DNA of 64,000 bases from Paenibacillus sp. OK003 (GTDB lineage: Bacteria; Bacillota; Bacilli; Paenibacillales; Paenibacillaceae). This document shows positions 43,644 through 52,455 of this stretch, one piece after another. The position numbers and the translations under genes were made by a program. Position 1 is the stretch's first letter. Every line of letters starts with the position of its first letter. The notes below the pieces were generated by a model that saw only the letters and a program-made list of their open reading frames with translations, was not told the origin of the DNA and did not search any database. The stretch is taken from contig NZ_FOBD01000007.1 in the NCBI RefSeq assembly GCF_900109515.1, positions 248,001 through 312,000 of the forward strand, in the 5' to 3' direction.

Positions 43644-44933
43644 ATGACTTTGGAGACGTTAAGCTCCGGGATGGATACGGTCTGGGTCGTACTGAGTGCA
43701 GCGATGATTTTGTTGATGGAGGGCGGATTCGCTCTGCTGGAGGCTGGCTTTGTACGTTATAAAAATAGCGTGAATATTATTATGAAGGTTTTCGCTGATA
43801 TTACGATTGGAACGTTGCTTTTCTATGCCATCGGATTTGGCTTAATGTATGGCTCTGATGCTGGAGGTTTTGTAGGCATAACCGGATTTTTCCTCAAAGG
43901 GGATTTGTCTCACCTGGACGTACCCGTATCATTGGAAACATTCTGGCTGTTCCAGGCTGCGTTTACCATTGCCGTCATTTCCATCGTATCAGGCGCTGTG
44001 GCAGAGCGGATTAACTTTCGTGCCTATCTGCTGTACATCATATTGATGACGGCCATTATTTATCCGATTGGTGGACATTGGGCATGGGGCGGCGGTTGGC
44101 TCAGCAAGCTGGGGATGCAGGATTTCGCCGGTTCCGCAGTCATTCACGCGTTGGGCGGGTTCTCTGCACTGGCTGCAGCGATTATTATTGGGCCGCGTAA
44201 AGGCAAATACACACCGCTTGGCGTGAGTGCCATTGCGCTTCCGAGCAATCTGCCGCTGGCATCTGTAGGCGCATTTCTGCTGTGGTTCGGCTGGTTTGGC
44301 TTCAATGCAGGAAGTACGCTCAGCGCAACTGATGTAAGGATCGGTCACATTGCCATCGTTACGATGTTATCTGCTGCTTCGGGCGGTGCGGTTACACTGC
44401 TTTATACCTTGTTCCGGTTCAATCGTTCAGACGCACCATCGGTCATTAATGGCTCGCTGGCCGGTCTGGTCGGTATTACGGCGGGCTGTGCTTTTGTCGG
44501 TGATGTAGCTGCGATATTCATCGGGGCGGTATCCGGATTGCTCATGATGGCTGCAACGAATTGGCTGGACCGCAGGCAGATTGACGACCCGGTGGGTGCG
44601 TTCCCTGTTCATGCTGTATCCGGGATGTGGGGAACGATTGCCGTGGGTTTGTTTGCAACCGATGGTGGCTTGTTCATGGGAGGTGGCTGGAGGCTGCTGG
44701 GTGTTCAGGCGCTCGGCCTCACGGCTTTGGTCGTCTGGGGATTTGTCATGACCTGGATTGGTCTGAAGCTGATTGGCAAGATCGTTCCTGTCCGTTCCAC
44801 GGAAGAAGAGGAAGATTTGGGTCTGGATATTAGTTATCATGGGGTAATGGCTGCACACCAGTCCCATGAATTTTTGGATGGCGAGGAGCATATTCGTGCT
44901 TTCCAGAATGATTCACCGAATCGGGATCGTTAA
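43644..44933 (+). CDS. amtB: Ammonium transporter AmtB
   Basis: A 429-residue Amt-family channel for ammonium with about eleven membrane helices. The twin pore histidines appear in FAGSAVIHALGGFS and FPVHAVSGMWGT; the AFTIAVISIVSGAVAERI and GGHWAWGGGWLSKLG segments are typical. No signal peptide is evident, which is usual in Firmicutes. The cytoplasmic tail of around 45 residues is acidic. The start is two bases after the coiled-coil gene's stop and AGGATGTATAAGC gives a modest ribosome site. No glnK is adjacent. A terminator follows. Confidence 0.93.
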   Translation: MTLETLSSGMDTVWVVLSAAMILLMEGGFALLEAGFVRYKNSVNIIMKVFADITIGTLLFYAIGFGLMYGSDAGGFVGITGFFLKGDLSHLDVPVSLETFWLFQAAFTIAVISIVSGAVAERINFRAYLLYIILMTAIIYPIGGHWAWGGGWLSKLGMQDFAGSAVIHALGGFSALAAAIIIGPRKGKYTPLGVSAIALPSNLPLASVGAFLLWFGWFGFNAGSTLSATDVRIGHIAIVTMLSAASGGAVTLLYTLFRFNRSDAPSVINGSLAGLVGITAGCAFVGDVAAIFIGAVSGLLMMAATNWLDRRQIDDPVGAFPVHAVSGMWGTIAVGLFATDGGLFMGGGWRLLGVQALGLTALVVWGFVMTWIGLKLIGKIVPVRSTEEEEDLGLDISYHGVMAAHQSHEFLDGEEHIRAFQNDSPNRDR

Positions 44934-44961
44934 GAATGAACCGACTGGATAATAAGGAAGC

Positions 44962-44992
44962 AGACTGACACCGGATGTCAGTCTCTTTTTTT
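44962..44992 (+). terminator. Terminator after amtB
   Basis: AGACTGACA (44962-44970) mirrors TGTCAGTCT (44976-44984), followed by a T-run. Confidence 0.9.
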
Positions 44993-45088
44993 GCAAGAAG
45001 CAGGGAAAGAAGACTCAGCGGAAGAATATACAGGTGTGAACCTGAATATGTCTCACCATAGATGTATTGTCAGAAGGGGAGGATCTGT

Positions 45089-46030
45089 ATGATTAAACCT
45101 GAACAATGTGAACGTCTGACCAGAAAAGCCCGGAAAACTCTTGAGGAGTATGGATTGGGTAATGCTGCCGATCTGCTGTTATCTTCAAGCCGTTGGGGAA
45201 TTCGCCTTGATGTATCGACAATCGATGAGTATCGCAGAACAGGAAATTCACGTGTAGGTGGAAATCCGGATCTGCCGGGGAACATGAAATGGCCTTTGAC
45301 ACAGGATGGGGTGCCCATGACGTTCCTGGCCCAGTTGAATCTCGTGGATTTGACGCCATATACGCCTAATGATGGGCGCGGGAGTTTGCCCGAACGGGGC
45401 ATGTTATACTTCTTCATTGGTGTGGATGAACCTGCTTATCATATTGAGCATCGTGTGATCTACGAGCCGGACGCTCATAACCTGATAAGGCGAGAGCCTG
45501 ATGGCGAAACCGCGCTGGGTAAGGACGATTTTGTAGCACATTCGGTAACAGTGCTGCCTAATCTCGAGTTTCCTACATACGCATACATTGATTCTCTGGC
45601 TCTGAATGCAATCGCCGCCCCGTTGTCTGGTGGAACGGTAGCCGTCGAAGAGGGAGGTCTGTATGACCGATACCTTGAATTTGAGTCCAGCTGGAATCAT
45701 CCGAGTACGCAGAACTGGGGTGGCATGTTTGGATACCCTGACGGTCAGCATCCGGATGCAGAACACCAGGCGCTGTTACAGATCGTACTTGGTGAAGAGT
45801 ATGCTTATGACGAGCAGGCGTGTGAGAGGAAGCTGACTGAACATTATGGCGGGGATGAGAAACGGACACAACAAGAGCTTGCGGATACCTTGCTTCTATT
45901 AAAAATTGATACGCATGATGCTATCGGTTTTCAATGGTGGGATTGTGGGGAACTGCAATTTTTCATTCGCAAGGCTGACTTGCTCGCGGGACGGTTCGAT
46001 CAAACGTATTGTTCGTTATATTCAAGTTGA
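45089..46030 (+). CDS. YwqG-like DUF1963 protein
   Basis: A 313-residue soluble protein of the DUF1963/YwqG family, function unknown. Family features: SRVGGNPDLPGNMKWPL near residue 55, FLAQLNLVDL, a MLYFFIGVDEP strand and the late FQWWDCGELQFFIRKADL motif. Start ATG 45089 is 6-7 nt behind AGGGGAGGA; the frame is open to 45062. Monocistronic. Related proteins are often in polymorphic-toxin or stress contexts, but nothing here supports that. Confidence 0.85.
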   Translation: MIKPEQCERLTRKARKTLEEYGLGNAADLLLSSSRWGIRLDVSTIDEYRRTGNSRVGGNPDLPGNMKWPLTQDGVPMTFLAQLNLVDLTPYTPNDGRGSLPERGMLYFFIGVDEPAYHIEHRVIYEPDAHNLIRREPDGETALGKDDFVAHSVTVLPNLEFPTYAYIDSLALNAIAAPLSGGTVAVEEGGLYDRYLEFESSWNHPSTQNWGGMFGYPDGQHPDAEHQALLQIVLGEEYAYDEQACERKLTEHYGGDEKRTQQELADTLLLLKIDTHDAIGFQWWDCGELQFFIRKADLLAGRFDQTYCSLYSS

Positions 46031-46162
46031 GTTCGTGTTTGTTATCATTAGAGCAACAAAATGTCCCAAATTCCGTCTATATGAGGGAGGAGGGACTTTT
46101 TTTTGTTTGTCATTGTTGGTTTTTGAGCAAAGCTGGTTTATATATAAAGGGGGATTTTATAG

Positions 46163-46191
46163 TTGATTAGCGATCATATGTTCTATATAAT
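46163..46191 (+). promoter_or_regulatory. Promoter of the second DinB gene
   Basis: TTGATT (46163-46168), 17 bp, TATAAT (46186-46191), 24 bp before the proposed TTG start. Confidence 0.75.
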
Positions 46192-46214
46192 GGGATAAAA
46201 AGGGAGTGTTTCGG

Positions 46215-46673
46215 TTGATTCAGTCTGCATTTAAACATATTGATATGGCAGTGACATCATTAGTCCATTTATGTGACCAACTGTCGGAGCAGGACTTGGC
46301 TTTGACTCCGATTGAAGGCAAACGGCCGGTTGGAGAATTGCTTTCTCATCTATCCGTCATTTGTCGTGCAGATGTACATATTTCGGAGGGAGCTTCCGAA
46401 GAAGAAATGGCTTTGTTTTACGAGGAAAATCAGCCAAATTCACTGAGTGAGATTAGGGAAGCGCTGATTGCGAATCAGATGTACCTCTACCATCGATACA
46501 GACAGTTTAATACGGAGGAATTATTACAGGTGACTGACTCCTATTGGGGAGCTTCGTACAGTCGTCTGGAGTGGCTGCTTGAGATCATGGGACATGTGTA
46601 TCACCACAGGGGTCAACTGCATACGATGCTGACACTGACGGGTATAGAGCCCAAAGCAGCGTTGTTTGAATAG
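46215..46673 (+). CDS. DinB-family protein (second copy in window)
   Basis: A 152-residue four-helix protein with DinB/YfiT-like features: HIDMAVTSLVHLCDQLSEQDL, the first His in GELLSHLSVICR, and the last pair in MGHVYHHRGQLHTML. The start is placed at TTG 46215, 8 nt behind AAAAGGGAG; GTG 46206 in the same frame touches the ribosome site and is less likely. It is only distantly similar to the DinB protein at 42.4 kb. Reaction unknown. Confidence 0.82.
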   Translation: MIQSAFKHIDMAVTSLVHLCDQLSEQDLALTPIEGKRPVGELLSHLSVICRADVHISEGASEEEMALFYEENQPNSLSEIREALIANQMYLYHRYRQFNTEELLQVTDSYWGASYSRLEWLLEIMGHVYHHRGQLHTMLTLTGIEPKAALFE

Positions 46674-47029
46674 ATAGATCCAGGTCCATAATGTGAGGTT
46701 CTGCCTAAATATAGAGCAAGATTTAATAGAATACATAGAGCATGTTATCGGCAACAAGCAACGGTTAAGCAAGGATTAGATCGACGATACTATATGTTAA
46801 TAATAGAGATTGGGAAGTGGAAGAAAACAATACCACTGATGAGAGAGATAGATGAACCTATTCAGAAGCTGCATCGGGTTTCCATAATCGTTTCCATTAT
46901 GGAGGGTACTGAGTTTACCGGAAATCCAACGTTTTTGCTTCTTTCCGAGGGCGATGATTTTCGCAGATTCATTTCCTAATGGTATACTTTGATCTACAAA
47001 TGATTCATGGAATGGAAAGGAATAATGCC
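46674..47029. other. Intergenic stretch before the VanRS-like operon
   Basis: 356 bp without a convincing gene. A 61-codon open frame at 46794-46979 lacks a ribosome site and family resemblance. The region is AT-rich and should contain the promoter of the regulator-kinase-penicillin-binding-protein operon, though I cannot fix its -35/-10. Confidence 0.5.
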
Positions 47030-47734
47030 GTGGCACAGCCAGCAACCATTCTGCTTGTGGATGATGAGCAGGATATTATTAAACTGATGGAGATTTATTT
47101 TGGCAATGAAGGATACCGGGTTCTGACAGCCAGTGATGGGATCGAGGCGCTTGAGCAATTGAAGAAAGAGCCAATTGATCTGATCATTCTGGATGTCATG
47201 ATGCCGAATATGGACGGAATTGAAGCATGTATGAAAATTCGGGAAGAGCAGAAAATGCCGATCATTATGCTGTCCGCCAAAAGCATGGATATGGATAAAA
47301 TCACAGGGCTGAGCATCGGTGCTGATGATTATGTGACTAAGCCGTTTAACCCGCTTGAACTTGTGGCACGGGCAAAGTCACAGCTTCGCAGGTACCATAC
47401 CTTCAATGAAGGCCGGGAAAGCAAGGAGCATGAATGGGTGATTGACGATCTGGTCATCAACACCGATACGCATGAGGTCTGGGTGGATGAGCAGCCTGTT
47501 CGCTTGACTCCCCGTGAATTTGCCGTTCTGGAGCTGCTGGCGCGCCATCAAGGCTCTGTGCTGAGTATGGAGCAGATCTACAGACAGGTCTGGAAAGAAG
47601 AGTTTATGGAGTCCAACAACACCGTCATGGTGCATATCCGCAAGATTCGTGAGAAAATCGAACTCGACAGCAAACATCCCAAGTTCATACAGACGGTATG
47701 GGGTGTTGGTTATAAGATGATCAAACCACAATAA
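47030..47734 (+). CDS. OmpR/VanR-like response regulator
   Basis: A 234-residue regulator beginning MAQPATILLVDDEQDI. GTG 47030 is the start because GGAAAGG lies 9 nt upstream and the product then begins like VanR relatives; the frame remains open to 46979. The receiver has phosphoacceptor Asp in LIILDVMMPNMDG and Lys in VTKPFNPLEL; the winged helix includes RLTPREFAVLELL and NNTVMVHIRKIREKI. It is first of a four-gene same-strand set with its kinase, a kinase-like membrane protein and a penicillin-binding protein, implying control of cell-wall functions. Confidence 0.92.
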   Translation: MAQPATILLVDDEQDIIKLMEIYFGNEGYRVLTASDGIEALEQLKKEPIDLIILDVMMPNMDGIEACMKIREEQKMPIIMLSAKSMDMDKITGLSIGADDYVTKPFNPLELVARAKSQLRRYHTFNEGRESKEHEWVIDDLVINTDTHEVWVDEQPVRLTPREFAVLELLARHQGSVLSMEQIYRQVWKEEFMESNNTVMVHIRKIREKIELDSKHPKFIQTVWGVGYKMIKPQ

Positions 47735-47788
47735 GCACGTGCGTCTATGAGGTTCATTGGATACAGAGCGTGAGCAAGGAGTTCCGAG

Positions 47789-48925
47789 ATGAATTCAAAA
47801 TTAATTAACACAGTCCGGTGGAAATTTATCTACGCATTTCTGCTGAGTGGCATTTTGACGGCGGCTATTTTATATGGGGGCAGCAAAGTTGTACACTCCA
47901 TTCTGGCGGCTCAGACCTATCCTAATTATTCGATTCCTGCAAGGGGCATCAGGTGGCTGGTGAACCATATTGGGTCGGTGCCATTAATGATTATGGTTGG
48001 CATACTTGGCTTTGTGCTGTTCTTTTTCCTGTTCACGCGCAGGGTGATGCTGGTTTTGGACGAGATTACGGCGGGAATTCAGGAAGTAGCCAAAGGGGAG
48101 CTGTCTCATCGGATCGAGGTGAAGACATCGGATGAATTCGGCGTTGTGGCTGCCAGTGTTAATCAGATGGCTGAACAATTGCAGCTGTCATTGCAGGAGG
48201 AGCGTAGTGCGGTCGCTGCCAAAAATGACTTGATTACAGGCATTTCTCATGATTTGAGGACGCCGCTGACCTCTATTCTCGGATTTTTGGAATACATAGA
48301 GAAGGATCGGTACCAGGATGAAATTGAGATGCGCTATTACGTGAGTATTGCGTACGAGAAATCCCTAACATTAAGGAAGCTAATCGACGATTTGTTTGAA
48401 TATACCCGTGTCAGTGGTGGTAGCTTACCCTTGTCATTGACTTCCTTGAACCTGAATCCATTCCTGATGCAGCTTGCGGAGGAGTTCGCTCCGATGCTGG
48501 AAGAAGCGGGCATGACATACAAGATCATTGGTGGACAAGAACCTTTATGGATTCAGGCCGCTCCTGGAGAGCTTGTTCGTGCGTATGAGAACCTGTTCAG
48601 TAACGCGATCCGTTATGGGGCACAGGGTAAAGTGATGGAGATTGCGTTGTCTCTTGAAGGTGAAGAAGCTGTGGTGCGCATCAGCAATTATGGTGAACCG
48701 ATTCCGGCGCAGGATTTGCCACATTTATTCGATCGATTCTACCGGGTGGACAAGTCTCGCTCTCGTGATACAGGCGGCACCGGACTGGGGCTGGCTATTG
48801 CCAAATCCATGATTGAATTACATCGCGGGAGTATCATTGCCTACAGTGATCAGGGCCGAACCGATTTTGTCACCCGTTTTCCTGTGACTGCTCCTCCGAT
48901 AAACAGAGATGCAGAGGAACGGTAA
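47789..48925 (+). CDS. VanS-like sensor histidine kinase
   Basis: A 378-residue kinase with membrane segments about residues 12-33 and 65-90 (VPLMIMVGILGFVLFFFL), a very short (about 30-residue) extracellular loop, HAMP (about 92-145), phosphoacceptor motif GISHDLRTPLTS near residue 155, N-box ENLFSNAIRYG, and GTGLGLAIAKSMIELH. The small external loop fits VanS/BceS-like intramembrane or membrane-sensing kinases. It is encoded 54 bp after its regulator with GGAGTTCCGAG as a weak ribosome site. Confidence 0.92.
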   Translation: MNSKLINTVRWKFIYAFLLSGILTAAILYGGSKVVHSILAAQTYPNYSIPARGIRWLVNHIGSVPLMIMVGILGFVLFFFLFTRRVMLVLDEITAGIQEVAKGELSHRIEVKTSDEFGVVAASVNQMAEQLQLSLQEERSAVAAKNDLITGISHDLRTPLTSILGFLEYIEKDRYQDEIEMRYYVSIAYEKSLTLRKLIDDLFEYTRVSGGSLPLSLTSLNLNPFLMQLAEEFAPMLEEAGMTYKIIGGQEPLWIQAAPGELVRAYENLFSNAIRYGAQGKVMEIALSLEGEEAVVRISNYGEPIPAQDLPHLFDRFYRVDKSRSRDTGGTGLGLAIAKSMIELHRGSIIAYSDQGRTDFVTRFPVTAPPINRDAEER

Positions 48926-49094
48926 CCTGGCAGAATTCTCTTCTAATTGTAAGAGAGCTTGCTTGATTCAACATGTATGCAAAATGCTGAATTAAGAAAA
49001 TGATAAGAAGTTACCCACTTCCACATTAAGAAATATTCGGTATTCTAAACCTCAATCGTACTGATGAACTGTAAAATTGAGGAGGATGCCGAAT

Positions 49095-49889
49095 ATGAGA
49101 TTATTTTTACGTACAGTCAGACTAAGATACATATATATTTGCGGAGCAAGCGCCTTACTTAGCGCAGCGCTCCTATTTGTCGTTTATCACATGTTACGTT
49201 TTGCCCACCATCATATCCTATCGGAGACAACAGGAATAACTCGCACTATGTACTGGATGATAAACCATATCGGTACAACGCCATTGGTTATATTCATCGG
49301 TGGGGGTATGTTTGCGTTGTTTTTTTGGATTCGATCCCAGAAGATTGCAGATGACCTCAAGTTGATTGGTCGTGGAACTCATGAACTGGCCAATGGCCAA
49401 ATTCCAGCACAGATAGAAGTGTTGAACGGAGGAGAGCTGCGACAGATTGCTGCTGATCTGAATGACATTGCGTTACGTATACAAGCAGAGCGGTTAAACA
49501 GTTCAGACCATGAGTGGGTAAATGGAGAGCCTAGAGGCGAAGAATGGTTCAGTCCTACTATGTATATGTATGGTGATGAAAGCAGCCGGCAACAAATGGT
49601 ATCAGAAAGTGAGAGAAGCCATCAGCAACGTATTCAAGAAGAGTTGGTTGGATCACAATCTGGTCGTATAAGTGCCGATCTGCCGATTAAACTGACTCTC
49701 TACGGTGTTCGTTCTTCGCTGGATACGATCATGGAAGGACGCTGCCGGGATGAAGCGGAGATTCAGCATTGGGTCAGGGTGGCGCATGAACAGACGTTAA
49801 GGCTGGAGGTTGCCCTGGATTCTATGGAAATGAAGCCACAGGAACATTCAGGCTCCAATCCACATACATGTAGGGAACCTGAATGTTGA
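49095..49889 (+). CDS. Kinase-derived membrane protein lacking phosphoacceptor histidine and ATPase domain
   Basis: A 264-residue protein resembling the sensor half of the preceding kinase. Membrane segments are about residues 9-31 and 57-77; the loop-to-helix sequence NHIGTTPLVIFIGG parallels NHIGSVPLMIMVGI of that kinase. A HAMP-like stretch follows (GTHELANGQIPAQIEVLNGG). After an insert of around 60 polar residues, a dimerisation-helix-like pair remains: DEAEIQHWVRVAHEQTLRL parallels DEIEMRYYVSIAYEKSLTL. The SHDLRTP box is absent and no ATPase domain follows. ATG 49095 is 9 nt behind GAGGAGG. It overlaps the penicillin-binding protein gene by 7 bp. Probable sensor or modulator; function unproven. 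Confidence 0.75.
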   Translation: MRLFLRTVRLRYIYICGASALLSAALLFVVYHMLRFAHHHILSETTGITRTMYWMINHIGTTPLVIFIGGGMFALFFWIRSQKIADDLKLIGRGTHELANGQIPAQIEVLNGGELRQIAADLNDIALRIQAERLNSSDHEWVNGEPRGEEWFSPTMYMYGDESSRQQMVSESERSHQQRIQEELVGSQSGRISADLPIKLTLYGVRSSLDTIMEGRCRDEAEIQHWVRVAHEQTLRLEVALDSMEMKPQEHSGSNPHTCREPEC

Positions 49890-51745
49890 GATTTAGCATA
49901 AGGCGCAGAATTTATCACATATTTGATGCCTCTGTAGTCATCGTTATTTTGCTAGCGGTCGGCTACATCTATATTGTTACTTACGGCGAAGGTGTACTTC
50001 GCAATCATCCTGAGGCCATTTCGGTGGCCTCTTCTACCATCATTACCAATGCGGATGGATCAGAAATTTCGAGATTACAAGTACAAACCAAGGGATATGC
50101 GGAGTATGCCGATTTGAAGGATATGCCCGATCTGTTAAAGCAGGCGTTTCTGGCTACAGAAGATCGACGTTTCTATAATCATGATGGACTGGATTTTATC
50201 GGGATTGGCAGGGCGGTTGTGCAGGATGTTTTACATATGAACCTGAGTCAGGGAGGCAGCTCGATTACACAGCAACTGGCCAGAAATCTGTACTTGAACG
50301 GAGATAAAACGCTGGTTCGCAAGGTGAATGAAATGTCGATTGCCATGGCGATGGAAAAGAGATTTACCAAGGAAGAGCTATTGGAGCTGTATTTGAATCA
50401 TATTTATATGGGACGCCAGCAATATGGGGTTAAAGCCGCGGCGTGGCGCTACTTCGGGATCAAGGATTTACATCAGCTGGAGATCTGGCAAATGGCTACG
50501 CTGGCCGGAATTCCGAAGGGACCTTCCATATACAATCCGGTGGATCGGGAAGACCTGTCCAAAGAGAGGCGTTCTGTAGTTCTCGGCATCATGCATGAGC
50601 AAGGAATTATTACCAAGAAACAGATGGAGGCAGCACGAAGTGTGGACTATACCCCGCCAAATTCAACATCTGCATCGACTTCAGGCTCAACAGCGCCTGC
50701 CTACGTGTCTGCCTTGGATGCGGTAATCGAGGAGGCTTCCCGTCTGACAGGCAAGAGTGGAGCAGAGATTCAATCCGCAGGCTGGACCATTCGTACGGGA
50801 TTGGATGATCAAGCGCAGCTGGCGATGGAGCACGCATTCCGTGAATCTTCCCGGTTCACCGATGATCGTGAGGATGAGCAAGTGCAGGCGAGTATGGTCA
50901 TACTGGACCAGCATAACGGTGAAGTCAAAGCGATGATGGGTGGACGTGACCCTGTAAAAGGAGGCATTAACCGGGCAACCACGGATGCAAGACAACCTGG
51001 TTCTGCATTTAAGCCTATTATTGCATACGGACCTGCATTGGAATCTGGTCGGTTTAAGCCAGAGAGCATGCTGCCTGATCAACGCATGAAATATGGGAGT
51101 TATCAACCAGGCAACTTGGGCGGGCGTTACAGAGGTACAGTTACGATGTCGCAAGCCATTGAAAACTCCATTAATGCTCCGGCCGTATGGCTGCTGCATG
51201 AGACAGGACTGGGACGCGCACATCAATTTGCAGGTCGATTGGGCATTGAACTGGGCAAGGAGGATCTCAATCTGTCGATCGCTTTGGGTGGTTTGCATAA
51301 AGGGGTGTCTCCACTAAAAATGGCCCAGGCATATTCCGTGTTTGCCAATAACGGCAAGTTCAATACGGCACATCTAATTCGTGAAATTACGGATTCACGC
51401 GGCCGGACAATCTATGCTTTTAAGCCAGACAACAAGCAGGTGATTTCCACCAGCACGGCAACGGCCATGACCGGCATGCTCCAAGATGTGGTCAGTCAAG
51501 GAACAGGTAGAAGGGCACAGCTGAGTCAGCATAAGGTAGCGGGGAAGACAGGAACAACGCAGGCTGCATTACCTGGTGTAAGCAAGGATGCGAACAGGGA
51601 TCTGTGGTTTGTAGGATATACCAGCAAGTGGACGGCTGCAGTCTGGATGGGATTTGATCGTACGGATGCAGAGCATTATATGAGATCTGGAAGTGGTGTT
51701 GCGGCGGATTTATTTGCATCGGTGATGAAGCGTGTTTTGCCATAA
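49883..51745 (+). CDS. Class A penicillin-binding protein (PBP1A-type)
   Basis: A 620-residue bifunctional peptidoglycan synthase. An N-terminal membrane anchor (about residues 17-37) is followed by a GT51 transglycosylase domain with FLATEDRRFYNHDGLD, GGSSITQQLARNLYL and ELYLNHIYMGRQQYG. A linker rich in Ser/Thr precedes the transpeptidase domain, where SxxK is in PGSAFKPI, SxN in ENSINAP and KTG in VAGKTGTTQ. All catalytic motifs are intact. The start lies within the end of the upstream kinase-like gene, so the two are translationally coupled. Regulation by the VanRS-like pair is likely. Confidence 0.93.
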   Translation: MLRFSIRRRIYHIFDASVVIVILLAVGYIYIVTYGEGVLRNHPEAISVASSTIITNADGSEISRLQVQTKGYAEYADLKDMPDLLKQAFLATEDRRFYNHDGLDFIGIGRAVVQDVLHMNLSQGGSSITQQLARNLYLNGDKTLVRKVNEMSIAMAMEKRFTKEELLELYLNHIYMGRQQYGVKAAAWRYFGIKDLHQLEIWQMATLAGIPKGPSIYNPVDREDLSKERRSVVLGIMHEQGIITKKQMEAARSVDYTPPNSTSASTSGSTAPAYVSALDAVIEEASRLTGKSGAEIQSAGWTIRTGLDDQAQLAMEHAFRESSRFTDDREDEQVQASMVILDQHNGEVKAMMGGRDPVKGGINRATTDARQPGSAFKPIIAYGPALESGRFKPESMLPDQRMKYGSYQPGNLGGRYRGTVTMSQAIENSINAPAVWLLHETGLGRAHQFAGRLGIELGKEDLNLSIALGGLHKGVSPLKMAQAYSVFANNGKFNTAHLIREITDSRGRTIYAFKPDNKQVISTSTATAMTGMLQDVVSQGTGRRAQLSQHKVAGKTGTTQAALPGVSKDANRDLWFVGYTSKWTAAVWMGFDRTDAEHYMRSGSGVAADLFASVMKRVLP

Positions 51746-51904
51746 AAAAGAATGGTTAACTGTATTCTATTACTCAGGGATTTTTCAACAGACATGGGTA
51801 GTTCGGTTTTATGGATTGTACAGTTATCATACAAATGGATACAACGATGAAAACAAAACACTGCATATTTGATGATTAAGGATCAACATTGGCTGGAAAT
51901 ATAG

Positions 51905-51950
51905 AAGACCCGTTAGAGACAGCGTTTACCCTGTCTCTAACGGGTCTTTA
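51905..51950. terminator. Strong bidirectional terminator
   Basis: GACCCGTTAGAGACAG (51907-51922) mirrors CTGTCTCTAACGGGTC (51931-51946), with flanking T on the plus side. Lies between the penicillin-binding protein and ThrE genes. Confidence 0.88.
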
Positions 51951-51986
51951 TCGTTTAGTTTAGTGATAATATATTCATTTACTGTG

Positions 51987-52436
51987 TTAGGATTTTGCTC
52001 GCAGTGATTCGGGTATACGACGAATCATTTGGTTCAGCACCTCGGACAATACAAGTCCGATCGCGATGGCACCGGATAACATGAGCGCCTTGGCAGCCAT
52101 CTCCATGGCTGCACCGTAGTCATTTTGCACAAAATTACGCATCGCATTGTAAGCCAGTCCACCGGGGACGAGCGGAATGATGCCTGCCACGCTAAAGATA
52201 ATGACGGGCGCGCGAAACATGCGGGAGAACAGCTGGCTGATGACACCTACCGCGATGGTCGCTGCCAGTGTAGCAGGAACAGCATCCGCAGCATATTCGA
52301 GCACAATATAGATGAGCCAGCCGATCATGCCGACAAATCCACCGTGAAGCAGCATGCGCCGAGGAGCGTTGAAAATAATACCGAATGCGGCCGAGGCGAC
52401 AAAGCTGGTCAGGGCTTGTTCAATAAAATGAAGCAT
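51987..52436 (-). CDS. Threonine/serine exporter, ThrE C-terminal-type subunit
   Basis: A 149-residue membrane protein of the ThrE_2/DUF3815 type with four or five hydrophobic segments and GIIPLVPGGLAYNAMR, a motif repeated in its partner (VMPLVPGLLITNAVR). Start ATG 52436 is 8 nt behind GGAGGAG; an upstream ATG at 52454 lacks a ribosome site. In actinobacterial ThrE both parts are fused; here they are two adjacent genes and presumably form one exporter of threonine, serine or small peptides. Confidence 0.85.
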   Translation of the reverse strand: MLHFIEQALTSFVASAAFGIIFNAPRRMLLHGGFVGMIGWLIYIVLEYAADAVPATLAATIAVGVISQLFSRMFRAPVIIFSVAGIIPLVPGGLAYNAMRNFVQNDYGAAMEMAAKALMLSGAIAIGLVLSEVLNQMIRRIPESLRAKS

Positions 52437-52455
52437 AACCTGCAACTCCTCCATC

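Noticed and set aside
46794-46979. 61-codon frame before the VanRS-like operon
   Set aside because: No ribosome site, ends at the alternative start of the regulator frame, no family resemblance.
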